A program made the translations under genes and the position numbers. Positions 48,858 through 57,929 of a stretch of DNA of 58,963 nucleotides are shown one piece after another; the first letter of the stretch is position 1, and the number at the start of each line of letters is the position of its first letter. The notes beneath the pieces were generated by a model that saw only the letters and a list, made by a program, of their open reading frames with translations, was not told the DNA's origin and made no database searches. Source of the DNA: Dietzia aurantiaca (GTDB taxonomy: Bacteria; Actinomycetota; Actinomycetes; Mycobacteriales; Mycobacteriaceae); NCBI RefSeq assembly GCF_021033825.1, contig NZ_JAIFXZ010000019.1:1-58963 (forward strand), read 5' to 3'.

Positions 48858-49963
48858 GAGGTGCTCACCCCCTGGCCCGCGCGAAGGAGCGCGATGAGGA
48901 ACGGGACGCCGATCGCCACGGTCATCACGCCCACCGCGATCTCACCGGGCGGGGCGATGACCCGCCCGGCGGTGTCCGCGATGAGCAGGACGACGGGTCC
49001 GACGATCACCGACAGCCCCAGGACCACGCGGTTGCCGACGCCCACCAGGCGACGGAGCAGGTGCGGGACGAGCAGTCCGAGGAACGCGATCGGGCCGGCG
49101 AGCGCGGTGGCGACCCCGGACAGGATCACCACCCCGGACAGCACGACCGCCCGGCCGGCGGCCGGGCCCACGCCGAGCCCGCGGGCGAGGTCGTCGCCGA
49201 GCGCGAGCGCGTCGAGAGTGGCGGCCCCGGCCAGGACCAGCACCAGGCCGAGCAGGATGAACGGCAGGGCCGCCCCGATCTCCGGGATCCCGGAGCGGTC
49301 CACCGACCCGAGGCCCCAGAAGCGGAAGCGGTCGAGCACTGCGGGCAGGGCGATGACCAGTGACGAGGTCACGGCCGTGCAGCCGGCGGTCACCGCGGCT
49401 CCGGCCAGTACGAGGCCCGTGCCCGAGTCCGCCCCGAGCCTTCCCGCGCCGGTCACCACCAGTCCTGCGGCGAGGGCGCCCGCGACGGCGAACAGGGAGA
49501 CGACCGACGGCGCTGCGGCGGGCGCGAGAGCGAGCCCCAGCACCACGCCGAGCGCGGCGCCGGCGGTGAGGCCGAGCAACCCCGGGTCACCGAGTGGGTT
49601 CCGGGTGGCGCCCTGGAGGCCGGCCCCGGCGACCGCGAGCGCCGCTCCCACGAGGATGGCGGTGATCGTTCGCGGCACCCGTGCGGCCACCACGACCTCG
49701 TCCATCGAGGCGTTCGAACCGGGAGCCAGCGCCGCGGCCAGATCACCGGAGAGCACCTGGCCCGGCAGGGCGGTGAGGGCCGACCACACCACCGCCGGGT
49801 CGACCGTGCGGGCACCGATGAACAGCGACCCCGCGATCGCCACGGCGAGCAACGCCACCGACACCACCGTGCCCACCACTGCCCGACTCGGGCCGTGGCG
49901 GGGCGGCCGGGCGGTTACCTTTGTGGTGACCGACGGCGTGGTGGGATCGTCGATGGTGATCAC
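48854..49963 (-). CDS. Iron-siderophore ABC transporter permease (FecCD family)
   Basis: The 369-residue partner permease has about ten helices and the motifs NPLGDPGLLGLTAGAALG and GPIAFLGLLVPHLLRRLVG. The chosen GTG at 49963 lies 4 bases after the binding-protein stop. An upstream TTG at 50005 would overlap that gene by 38 bases and is less likely. Confidence 0.9.
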   Translation of the reverse strand: MITIDDPTTPSVTTKVTARPPRHGPSRAVVGTVVSVALLAVAIAGSLFIGARTVDPAVVWSALTALPGQVLSGDLAAALAPGSNASMDEVVVAARVPRTITAILVGAALAVAGAGLQGATRNPLGDPGLLGLTAGAALGVVLGLALAPAAAPSVVSLFAVAGALAAGLVVTGAGRLGADSGTGLVLAGAAVTAGCTAVTSSLVIALPAVLDRFRFWGLGSVDRSGIPEIGAALPFILLGLVLVLAGAATLDALALGDDLARGLGVGPAAGRAVVLSGVVILSGVATALAGPIAFLGLLVPHLLRRLVGVGNRVVLGLSVIVGPVVLLIADTAGRVIAPPGEIAVGVMTVAIGVPFLIALLRAGQGVSTS

Positions 49964-49967
49964 GTGA

Positions 49968-51071
49968 TCAGGACTGCTGTGCTGCGGTGATGATGTCGGG
50001 GACAACGTTGTCGAGCGCCCACGGCAGGCTCAGCGGGGATGCCGCGGAGATCGAAAGCACCTGCTGCTCGTCGGTCTGGAGAACCATGCGACCGGCTTCG
50101 ACGGCGGGGATCCGGCCGAGCAGCGGGTCGGACTCGATCGCCTCACGCACCTGCGGCGAGGTCGCGTACGTCACGAGGATGTCCGACTCCAGCTCGTCAG
50201 CGCGCTCGGGCGACCAGGTGACGGCGAACTCGTCGGGCGACCCGCTGGAGGCCTCGGAGACCACCGGGGCCTGGACCATGCCCAGCTCGGTGAGGAATCG
50301 GGGGCGGTTGTCGACGTCGGTGAAGGCGTAGATCTTCTCAGCGGCCTCGGGGTCGACGGTTCCGTACACGAAGGTCGTGCCCTGGATGTCCGGGCTATCC
50401 GTCGCGACCTGCTCGATCTGGGATTCGACATCGGTGATGAGCTCCTCGGCCGCCTCGGACCGCCCGAGGGCCTCACCGATGAGCCGGGTGGAGTCCTGCC
50501 ACGCGGTGCCGAACGCCACATCGCCCTCGGGCATCGCGATGGTGGGGGCGATCTTGGAGAGCGTCTCGTACTCTTCGGCGGTCATACCGGAGTAGGCGCC
50601 CAGGATGAGGTCGGGCTGCAGTGCGGCGATCGCCTCGGTGTTGATGCCGTCGGTCTCGGAGTACAGCTCGGGCATCGTACCGCCCATCTCCTCGAGCTTC
50701 GAGTCGAACCAGTCCGTCGAGCCGGCGGCGTTGGCCCCGAACGAGTTGCGGGGCATCCCGACCGGGACGACGCCCAGCGCGAGAGAGGTGTCTGCGTTGA
50801 CCCACGAGACGGTGGCGACGCGGGTCGGCGCCTCCGGGATCTCGGTCTCGCCGTAGGCGTGGGTGACGGTCCGCGGGAAGCTCCCCTGGCGCTCGACATC
50901 TCCTGTCACCGCCTGGTCACCGCCACCGTCGACCGCACCGGTCGAGCAGCCGGCCACCAGCGCGATGAGGGCGACCATCACACCGAGAACGAGCAGGATG
51001 ACCCGCCCGCCGGGGCGCGCGGCGCCGGATGGGGCGACGTCGAGCCGGGATCGTGCGGCGGGTGTGGTCAT
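49968..51071 (-). CDS. Iron-siderophore binding lipoprotein
   Basis: This 367-residue periplasmic-type binding protein (FepB/FhuD fold) has a hydrophobic segment and lipobox LVAGC with the cysteine near residue 42. TRVATVSWVNAD and LQPDLILGAYSG follow, characteristic of iron-siderophore binding proteins. It delivers the ferric siderophore to the two permeases. It is the first gene of the five-gene uptake operon, starting at the ATG at 51071 after GGAGAA, with an iron box 36 bases upstream. Confidence 0.9.
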   Translation of the reverse strand: MTTPAARSRLDVAPSGAARPGGRVILLVLGVMVALIALVAGCSTGAVDGGGDQAVTGDVERQGSFPRTVTHAYGETEIPEAPTRVATVSWVNADTSLALGVVPVGMPRNSFGANAAGSTDWFDSKLEEMGGTMPELYSETDGINTEAIAALQPDLILGAYSGMTAEEYETLSKIAPTIAMPEGDVAFGTAWQDSTRLIGEALGRSEAAEELITDVESQIEQVATDSPDIQGTTFVYGTVDPEAAEKIYAFTDVDNRPRFLTELGMVQAPVVSEASSGSPDEFAVTWSPERADELESDILVTYATSPQVREAIESDPLLGRIPAVEAGRMVLQTDEQQVLSISAASPLSLPWALDNVVPDIITAAQQS

Positions 51072-51106
51072 GGGTTCTCCGTCCCTGAGTGTCGCAGCCA
51101 GTCCGC

Positions 51107-51125
51107 TTAGGCTTGGCTAACCTTG
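51107..51125. promoter_or_regulatory. IdeR/DtxR iron box for the uptake operon
   Basis: TTAGGCTTGGCTAACCTTG matches 15 of 19 positions of the TTAGGTTAGGCTAACCTAA consensus by my count. It lies just upstream of the binding-protein gene. IdeR with iron would repress transcription here. Confidence 0.75.
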
Positions 51126-51228
51126 GTGCGCGCAACAGTAGAGGCCAGACGGCGCCCGACGCAAGCGCCTGAATGCGCATTCCCACTTCACCTCCCCAAC
51201 AATGTGATTCATCCCACCCCACCCTTGC

Positions 51229-51247
51229 TTAGGCAAGCCTAACCTCC
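51229..51247. promoter_or_regulatory. IdeR/DtxR iron box for the siderophore synthesis operon
   Basis: TTAGGCAAGCCTAACCTCC contains the perfect palindrome TTAGGC-AA-GCCTAA and matches 14 of 19 consensus positions. It lies about 45 bases before the decarboxylase start. Confidence 0.75.
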
Positions 51248-51292
51248 CTACCGTTCGCCGGTATCCAAGTCCCCGAGTAGGTCGGAGAGCCT

Positions 51293-52783
51293 GTGAACGA
51301 TCCATTGTTGAGCCGCCACAGCCGCGAGGAGCATGCCGCCGCCCTGGCCGCGGCAACCGCTGAAGTGGGTCGATATCTCGATGACCGGGCGACGCCCCGG
51401 TCCGCGGCGTCGCCGTCACACCTGGCCGCACGCACCGCCGCTGTCGACCTCTCGGTACCGCTCGGCACCCTCGACAAGGCCTTCGAGGAGGTGCGCGAGC
51501 TCTATCTCGACCACGCGGTGGGGTACCACCATCCGCGCTACCTGGCCCACCTCAACTGCCCCATCACCATTCCGGCCATCGCCGCGGAGGCTCTCGCCAC
51601 CTCGGTCAACACCGCGGTCGAAACATGGGACCAGGGGACATCGGCCTGTCTCATCGAACAGAAGCTCATCGACTGGGTCGCCGACCTCATCGGGTTCGAG
51701 GCGCCGGCGGGGACGACGTCGCCGGACGGGGTGTTCACCACCGGCGGCACCGCCTCTAATCTGCAGGCGTTGTTCACCGCCCGCGAGAACCGTCTCGGAC
51801 GCTCGGGCGACCGCTGCTCGAGGCTCGCCCACCTGCGCATCGTCACCGGCGAGCACGCCCACCTCAGCGTGGTCAAGGCCGCACGACTGCTCGGACTGGC
51901 GCCCGACGCGGTGATCGCCCTGCCCGGAGACGGCGACCGCATGGATCCGGCGACCCTCGACCGCACTCTCGCCTCACTCGCCGACGCCGGTCACGAGGTC
52001 GCGGCCGTCGTGGCCCTGGCCGGCACCACCGACCACGGCGCGATCGATCCGCTCCGTGCGATCGGCGAGGTCTGCGACCGACACGACGTGTGGCTGCACG
52101 TGGACGCGGCCTACGGCGGCGGGCTGCTCGTCTCCCCCGCACACCATGCACTCCTGGACGGGATCGGCGCCGCCGACTCGGTGACGGTCGACTTCCACAA
52201 GACCTTCTTCCTCCCCGTCGCCGCCTCCGCCCTCCTCCTGCGCGACGGCGCCGGCTTCCGCCACTCCACCGTCAGCGCCGAGTATCTCAACCCGGCTGAT
52301 GGCGACCACCACGCCTCGGGCAGCGGGGACCTCGCCGCCGTCGACAAATCGCTGCAGACCACCCGCCGCTTCGATGCCCTCAAGCTCTGGATGACGCTGC
52401 GGGTACTGGGCGCCGACGGCATCGGACGCCTACTCGACGCATCGATCGATTCGGCCCGCAGAATCGCGCGGATCATCGAGGAGGATCCCGAACTGGAACT
52501 GGTGCGCCGGCCGGACCTGTCGACCGTGCTGTTCCGGCCGTGCCCGCGACCCGACGGCCCCCTCGACTCCCTGGTCCGCCCGGTGCGCGACATCCTCTTC
52601 GCCGAGGGCCACTCCCTCGTCGCGGCGACAGTGGTCGACGGCCGCCCCTGCCTCAAGCTCACCGTGCTGGACCCGAATCTGACCGACGTCGACGTCGAGA
52701 TCGTCCTCGCCGATGTCCGCGCCGCCGCCCGCCGCATCGCCGACGGGCTGCGCCCGGCCCCGGCCGCGGAGGTGCTCACGTGA
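51293..52783 (+). CDS. desA: PLP-dependent amino acid decarboxylase of siderophore synthesis (DesA-like)
   Basis: This 496-residue group II decarboxylase has the PLP lysine in VDFHKTFFLP, the cofactor Asp in LHVDAAYGG and GGTASNLQALF. The likely reaction is lysine to cadaverine, the first step of desferrioxamine-type siderophores. A diaminobutyrate or ornithine substrate cannot be excluded by eye. The GTG at 51293 follows GGAGAG. The end overlaps the hydroxylase gene (GTGA). It is expressed under low iron through the adjacent box. Confidence 0.85.
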   Translation: MNDPLLSRHSREEHAAALAAATAEVGRYLDDRATPRSAASPSHLAARTAAVDLSVPLGTLDKAFEEVRELYLDHAVGYHHPRYLAHLNCPITIPAIAAEALATSVNTAVETWDQGTSACLIEQKLIDWVADLIGFEAPAGTTSPDGVFTTGGTASNLQALFTARENRLGRSGDRCSRLAHLRIVTGEHAHLSVVKAARLLGLAPDAVIALPGDGDRMDPATLDRTLASLADAGHEVAAVVALAGTTDHGAIDPLRAIGEVCDRHDVWLHVDAAYGGGLLVSPAHHALLDGIGAADSVTVDFHKTFFLPVAASALLLRDGAGFRHSTVSAEYLNPADGDHHASGSGDLAAVDKSLQTTRRFDALKLWMTLRVLGADGIGRLLDASIDSARRIARIIEEDPELELVRRPDLSTVLFRPCPRPDGPLDSLVRPVRDILFAEGHSLVAATVVDGRPCLKLTVLDPNLTDVDVEIVLADVRAAARRIADGLRPAPAAEVLT

Positions 52784-54222
52784 GCGAGAAGATCCACGAC
52801 CTGCTGGGAATCGGCGTCGGCCCGTTCAACCTCGGCCTGGCCTGCCTCGCGGAACCGCTGGGCCTGGACGCCGTATTCCTCGACGCCCGCGACGGTTTCG
52901 CCTGGCACCACGGGCTCATGTTCGACGACGCGACCATCCAGGTGCCGTTTCTCGCCGACCTGGTCACCCTGGCCGACCCGACATCGCCGTACTCGTTCCT
53001 GGCCTACCTCAAACAGGCCGGCCGCCTGTACCCCTTCTACATCCGTGAAGACTTCCAGCCGCTGCGCGCCGAGTACGACGCCTACTGCCGCTGGGCCGCC
53101 GAGCGTGTGGGTGGCCTGCGGTGGGGGCGGGAGGTGGTCGACGTCCGCCGCGAGGATGAGCTCACCGCGCCGGGCGACAACAACTATGCCGACGGTTATG
53201 ACGACGACAACCGCATCGACCCGGCGCCCGTCTACCGGGTCACGGCCATCACCTCCGAGGGCACCGAGGTCTACCGGACCCGGCATCTGGTGCTGGGAAT
53301 CGGCACCACCCCGTGGACCCCGATCGACCCTGCCCCGCTGGACACCGGTGGGACGGTGGCACTGCACGCCTCCGACTACCTGCACCGGCGCGATGAACTG
53401 CTGGCGCTGGAGTCGGTGACCGTGGTGGGCAGCGGCCAGTCCGCAGCGGAGGTCTACCACGATCTGTTGTCCGCGTCCGGCGGTGGTCCGCGCTCCGACG
53501 CAGGAGGTCCACGCGTGGACTGGGTGACGCGCTCCCCGAGATTCTTCCCGATGGAGTACACCAAGCTCACCCTCGAGATGACCTCTCCGGAGTACGTCGA
53601 CCACTTCCACGCCCTGCCCGCCGACCAGCGGGACCGCATGCTGCGCGAGCAGCGCTCGCTCTACAAGGGCATCGACTCCGAGCTGATCAACCGGATCCAT
53701 GACCTGCTCTACCAGCGGTCCGTCCACGGACTGGAGCCCGGCCTCCTGGCGGCCGCCACCACGCTCGACGGAGCCGGGGTGGATCGATCGATCCGGCTCG
53801 ACCTGCACTGCAACGACACAGGTCGACAGTGGTCACACCACACCGCCGGACTCGTGCTGGCCACGGGTTACTCCCCCACGCCACCGCGATTTCTCGAAGG
53901 GGTCGCCTCCGACATCGACCGCGAGCCCTCCGCGGGCGCCGGCCCAGGCCGCTACCGCGTGGCCCGGGATCACACCATCGACCGCGCGCACTCCTTCATC
54001 CACGTCCAGAACGCGGAGGAGCACACCCACGGGCTGACAGCACCGGATCTGGGCATGGGCGCCATGCGCAACAGCATCATCCTGCGCACCATCTGCGGCC
54101 GCGAGGTCTACCCGATCGAGACCAGCATCGCGTTCCAGCAGTTCGGCGCACCCGCTGCGGCGCCCGGCCGGCTGCGCGCCCCGTCCTTCGTTCCGGCGAC
54201 CCGACCCCAGGAGGTCCGATGA
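52780..54222 (+). CDS. desB: FAD-dependent amine N-hydroxylase (DesB/lysine N6-hydroxylase family)
   Basis: In this 480-residue flavin monooxygenase the FAD loop is GIGVGPFNLGLA, the NADPH loop VVGSGQSAAEVY, and the late motif LATGYSPTPP. It hydroxylates the terminal amine, probably of cadaverine, to make the hydroxamate precursor. A short acidic and Asn-rich insert lies at about residues 125-145. The GTG at 52780 and the end at 54222 both overlap the neighbours by 4 bases. Confidence 0.88.
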   Translation: MSEKIHDLLGIGVGPFNLGLACLAEPLGLDAVFLDARDGFAWHHGLMFDDATIQVPFLADLVTLADPTSPYSFLAYLKQAGRLYPFYIREDFQPLRAEYDAYCRWAAERVGGLRWGREVVDVRREDELTAPGDNNYADGYDDDNRIDPAPVYRVTAITSEGTEVYRTRHLVLGIGTTPWTPIDPAPLDTGGTVALHASDYLHRRDELLALESVTVVGSGQSAAEVYHDLLSASGGGPRSDAGGPRVDWVTRSPRFFPMEYTKLTLEMTSPEYVDHFHALPADQRDRMLREQRSLYKGIDSELINRIHDLLYQRSVHGLEPGLLAAATTLDGAGVDRSIRLDLHCNDTGRQWSHHTAGLVLATGYSPTPPRFLEGVASDIDREPSAGAGPGRYRVARDHTIDRAHSFIHVQNAEEHTHGLTAPDLGMGAMRNSIILRTICGREVYPIETSIAFQQFGAPAAAPGRLRAPSFVPATRPQEVR

Positions 54223-56810
54223 GCATCACCGACCAGACCGACGCCGCCCCGCTTCGCGCCACGCACCGCCCCGCGGCCGGCACCCCGGTCAGCGCACACC
54301 GCACGCCGGCGGGCATCGTCACGCTCGAACCCCTGGACCTCACCCGCCCTGACGGCGCGGTCCGCACCCTGCACGCCTGGTTGAACCACCCCGAGTCCGA
54401 GTACTGGGGTATGCGCGGTACGACGCCCGAGCAGGTCGAGGAGTTCTTCGCGGACTGGACAGCCTCGCCCCACCGTCGGGTGCACGTGGTCCGGATCGAC
54501 GGCCTGCGTGTGGGCCTGGCCGTCTTCTACGACCCGGCGATCCTCGAGCTCGCGGGCCACTATCCGCACCAGCCGGGCGACCTCGGGATGCACCTGCTGG
54601 TCGCGCCCACCCGCACCCCGGTGCCCGGCACCACGGCCGCCGTCATGGGGGCGATCTGCGGCACCGCGTTCGCGGCGCCCCCCGTTTCCGAGCATGCCGG
54701 TGCGCCGGATCATGCCGCGGCGCCCGATCCCGCGACCCCGGTCGGGCAGCCCGTGCGCCGATTGGTGGTCGAGCCCGACCTCCGGAACACCGCCGTGCAC
54801 CGGCTCAACGCCCGGGCCGGCTTCGGAGAGGACGGACCGGTGGCCCTGCCCGACAAGACCGCCCTGCTCTCCACCTGTAGAGCCGACGATTTCGTGCGGT
54901 CCGAAATCGGGCGCGGGACGTGGCCGTTGGTGCCGGGAGCGCCGTTGTCGTCGTCGTACTCACACGCGCCGTCACACACCCACCTGACGGGCCACGCGAT
55001 GCGGCGCGCCCACCGCCATCTGTGCGCGAAGATCCTCGCCGAGTTCTCCCACGAACGGCTCCTCTCCCCCACGCCCATCGCCGAGGCTGCCGCCGGAACC
55101 TGCCGGTACGAGGTCCGCGCCGGCGACGAGCGCTGGACCTTTCTCGCCCGCGTGCTGCCGCTGGAGCACTGGGTGATCGACGCCGGATCGCTACGCCGCC
55201 AGGTCGACGGTGGCGGCGCTGCAGGTCTGGAACCCGGAGCTGATTCCGGGATCGGAGGCGGCGCCGTTGCCGAACCGGATGCGCAGGCGCTGGTGATCGC
55301 GCTCGCGCCGTCGCTGGGGATCCCCGCCGACCTGATGGGCACCTACCTCGAGGAGATCGCCGCCACCCTCGGCTCGGCCGCGTTCTGCCTGCACCACCGC
55401 GACCGGCCCGCCCAGGAGCTCGCCGAGGCCGGGCTCCAGGAGGTCGAGGCCGCGATGACCGAGGGACACCCGGGGTTCGTGGCCAACAACGCGCGGATCG
55501 GGCTCGGACTCGGCGACCGGCACCGCCTGACCCCGGAGTCCCCCGCCCCGACCCGCCTGGTGTGGCTGGCCGCGCGCCGCGGCCTGAGCCACCTGTCGAC
55601 CGTCGACGGCCTCGACGAGGACACCCACTACCGGCGCGAGTTCGGCGACGACACCCTGGATCGCTGCCACGCCCACCTCCGAGCCCTGGGCCTGGACCCC
55701 GGCGACTACCGGCTCCTGCCGGTCCACCCGTGGCAGTGGGAGCACAAGATCGCTGTCGCGTTCGCGCCGGATCTGGCCCGGCGTGACCTCGTCCACCTGG
55801 GCGAATCCGAACACGAGTATCGGCCCCAGCAGTCCGTGCGCACGTTCTTCGACGTCACCGATCCGCAGCGCGGCTACGTCAAGACCGCGCTGGCGGTGCA
55901 GAACATGGGCTTCACGCGCGGACTGTCGCCGAAGTACATGCGCGACACCCCGGCGGTCAACGACTGGGTGGCCGGCGTCGTCGACTCCGACCCCGTGCTG
56001 CGACGGCTCGGCCTCGGGCTCCTGCGCGAGGTCGCGGCCGTCGGCTACACCGGCGACGCCTACCACCGGGCCGCCACGGCCGGCGTCTCCGACGAGGGGC
56101 CACACACCAAGATGATCGCCGCCCTCTGGCGTGAGAGTCCGATCCCACGCCTGGCCCGGGGCGAGCGTGCGTTCACACTGGCCTCGCTCCTGCACGTGGA
56201 CCTCCATGGGCGGCCGCTCGTCGTCGAACACATCGAGCGTTCCGGCCTACCCGCGCGTACGTGGGTGCGGGCGCTGCTCGACGCCTACCTCGCCCCGGTC
56301 GCCCGCTGCCTGCTCGCGCACGGGCTCGTGTTCATGCCGCACGGCGAGAACGTGATCCTGGTGATCGACTCCGCGCATCGGCCGAGGCGCGCCCTGTTCA
56401 AGGACATCGGCGAGGAGGTGGCCGTGGTGCGCGAGCGGGACCTGCCCGAGCGGATCGGCCGGATCAAGCACGTGGTGGACGCCGAAACCGCCGCCCTGTC
56501 GGTCCACACCGACGTGATGGACGGGGTACTGCGCCACCTGGCGGGCATCCTGGACGGAGCCGGTGTGCTCGCCGCCGACGCCTTCTGGGACGAGGCACGG
56601 CGGTGCCTGGAGGAACTCGACGACGACGGACGCGTGCATGAACCCACACGGGACGCGCTCTTCTCGCCACGGTTCGAGCACTCGTGCCTCAACCGGCTGC
56701 AGCTGCGCAACACCCGACAGATGGTCGACCTCACCGACCAGGCGGGCTCACTCCAGTTCGCGGGGCATCTCGACAACCCGTTGGCCCGGATGGGTGCCGT
56801 AACCTCCTAG
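54219..56810 (+). CDS. Fused acyltransferase (DesC) - NIS siderophore synthetase (DesD, IucA/IucC)
   Basis: The 863-residue two-part protein starts with a GNAT acyltransferase (about 25-215) containing YWGMRGTTPEQVEEFF and the acyl-CoA region VVEPDLRNTAVHRLNARAGF. After a Ser/His linker comes an IucA/IucC-type synthetase (about 240-860) with HPWQWEHK near 502, QSVRTFFDV near 537 and HGENVILVID near 707. In Streptomyces DesC and DesD are separate, so this is a natural fusion. It would acylate N-hydroxycadaverine and condense the units. The ATG at 54219 follows AGGAGG. Confidence 0.88.
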   Translation: MSITDQTDAAPLRATHRPAAGTPVSAHRTPAGIVTLEPLDLTRPDGAVRTLHAWLNHPESEYWGMRGTTPEQVEEFFADWTASPHRRVHVVRIDGLRVGLAVFYDPAILELAGHYPHQPGDLGMHLLVAPTRTPVPGTTAAVMGAICGTAFAAPPVSEHAGAPDHAAAPDPATPVGQPVRRLVVEPDLRNTAVHRLNARAGFGEDGPVALPDKTALLSTCRADDFVRSEIGRGTWPLVPGAPLSSSYSHAPSHTHLTGHAMRRAHRHLCAKILAEFSHERLLSPTPIAEAAAGTCRYEVRAGDERWTFLARVLPLEHWVIDAGSLRRQVDGGGAAGLEPGADSGIGGGAVAEPDAQALVIALAPSLGIPADLMGTYLEEIAATLGSAAFCLHHRDRPAQELAEAGLQEVEAAMTEGHPGFVANNARIGLGLGDRHRLTPESPAPTRLVWLAARRGLSHLSTVDGLDEDTHYRREFGDDTLDRCHAHLRALGLDPGDYRLLPVHPWQWEHKIAVAFAPDLARRDLVHLGESEHEYRPQQSVRTFFDVTDPQRGYVKTALAVQNMGFTRGLSPKYMRDTPAVNDWVAGVVDSDPVLRRLGLGLLREVAAVGYTGDAYHRAATAGVSDEGPHTKMIAALWRESPIPRLARGERAFTLASLLHVDLHGRPLVVEHIERSGLPARTWVRALLDAYLAPVARCLLAHGLVFMPHGENVILVIDSAHRPRRALFKDIGEEVAVVRERDLPERIGRIKHVVDAETAALSVHTDVMDGVLRHLAGILDGAGVLAADAFWDEARRCLEELDDDGRVHEPTRDALFSPRFEHSCLNRLQLRNTRQMVDLTDQAGSLQFAGHLDNPLARMGAVTS

Positions 56811-56813
56811 GCC

Positions 56814-57200
56814 ATGAACGGACAGGAACTCCAGCGTCTTGCGGCGGAGCGGGCACGCGAGCTCCCCGCCTCCACGTTGGAGTTCCCGTTCGGACCCGAA
56901 TACGAGGTGTACAAGGTCGCCGGGAAGATCTTCCTGTTCCTCGTCGACCACCGCGGCGAACCGATCGTCACCCTCAAAGCGCTACCGTCGGACAGCATGG
57001 CGCTACGCGAGGCGCACGCTGACATCACACCCGGTTATCACATGAACAAGCGGCATTGGATCTCGCTGCGTCCGGGCCGGTCCCTGACAGCCGACGAGGT
57101 GTCCGAACTCGTGACGGAGTCCTACCGACTGGTCGTGGCGGCACTGCCGCGAGCGATGCAGCCGGTCGAACCGCACGCCTTCGGCCGGGGTCAGCGATAG
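56814..57200 (+). CDS. MmcQ/YjbR family protein
   Basis: The 128-residue YjbR-fold protein has FGPEYEVYKVAGKIFLFL and a TPGYHMNKRHWISL block like the double-wing DNA-binding-like fold of this family. Its function is unknown. It begins 4 bases after the siderophore gene, so it may be co-transcribed, though it has no obvious role in iron uptake. Confidence 0.8.
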   Translation: MNGQELQRLAAERARELPASTLEFPFGPEYEVYKVAGKIFLFLVDHRGEPIVTLKALPSDSMALREAHADITPGYHMNKRHWISLRPGRSLTADEVSELVTESYRLVVAALPRAMQPVEPHAFGRGQR

Positions 57201-57262
57201 GTGCGCCTCGGGAACGCCCGGCCGCGTCACGTTCGCTGACCGAGCCCGCCCCGCGGGCGCCC

Positions 57263-57757
57263 CTAGCTGCCGGGCAGCTGGGAAGCAATCGAGTCGAACG
57301 AGAGCTGCCCCGTCGTGCCGCCGGACCCCTGGTTCGCCGCGGTCCCCACGGCGTCGACCGCCGAATCGGTGGGCACGACCTCGGCCAGGAGGCTGCCGAC
57401 GTACGGTACTCCGCTGATCATGGTCTCCACGGACCCCCGGTGGTCGCCGTTCATGAACTGGTCGATCGACTCGCCGATCGCCGGCCCGACCATACAGACG
57501 GGCCGGACGCTTCCGGGCACGCCGACTCCCGCGAGCCCGGCGACGCTGCCGGCGCTGCAGACCGCAGTGGCGACGGAGCCGACCGGCCCGGTGGCGTAGC
57601 CCGGCAGCGACCCGGTCACCGACCCCGGGAGAACCTCCCCTGCCGAGCCCAGGTAGTCGTCAGGGGCATCCGAGGAGAGCTGGGCGTGTGCCGGCGCGCT
57701 GGACAGCACGAGTAGCCCCGCCGCTAAAGCTCCTACAACCGCGGTGGATCTGAACAT
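57263..57757 (-). CDS. Secreted small protein with DYLGS/PGYATG motifs (paralogue 1)
   Basis: The 164-residue exported protein has signal peptide MFRSTAVVGALAAGLLVLSS and cleavage near APAHAQ. The mature part starts with DDYLGSAGEVLPGSVTGSLP and GYATG, and contains two cysteines about 20 residues apart that could form one disulfide. I do not recognise a family. The next gene encodes a clear relative. The ATG at 57757 follows GGAGG. Confidence 0.75.
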   Translation of the reverse strand: MFRSTAVVGALAAGLLVLSSAPAHAQLSSDAPDDYLGSAGEVLPGSVTGSLPGYATGPVGSVATAVCSAGSVAGLAGVGVPGSVRPVCMVGPAIGESIDQFMNGDHRGSVETMISGVPYVGSLLAEVVPTDSAVDAVGTAANQGSGGTTGQLSFDSIASQLPGS

Positions 57758-57878
57758 GGTCGACCTCCAGGTGGAACATTCTGTGTGCGCCCCCAGGTGT
57801 GGACCGCACCTGACCTGGACCAACCCTAATCAGACCCCGTCACGATGAACAGTGTTTTACTGTATTGAGATAGCCGGA

Positions 57879-57909
57879 CAGCCGCCGGGCCGAACGGACC
57901 CGGCGGCTG
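57879..57909 (-). terminator. Hairpin terminator of the second secreted-protein gene
   Basis: An 11-bp perfect stem CAGCCGCCGGG / CCCGGCGGCTG with a 9-base loop lies 21 bases after the stop. Just beyond it, toward the first paralogue, is a separate ACAGT-GTTTT-ACTGT repeat (57849-57863) that could be an operator for that gene. Confidence 0.75.
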
Positions 57910-57929
57910 CCGATACGACTTTCGTTGAG

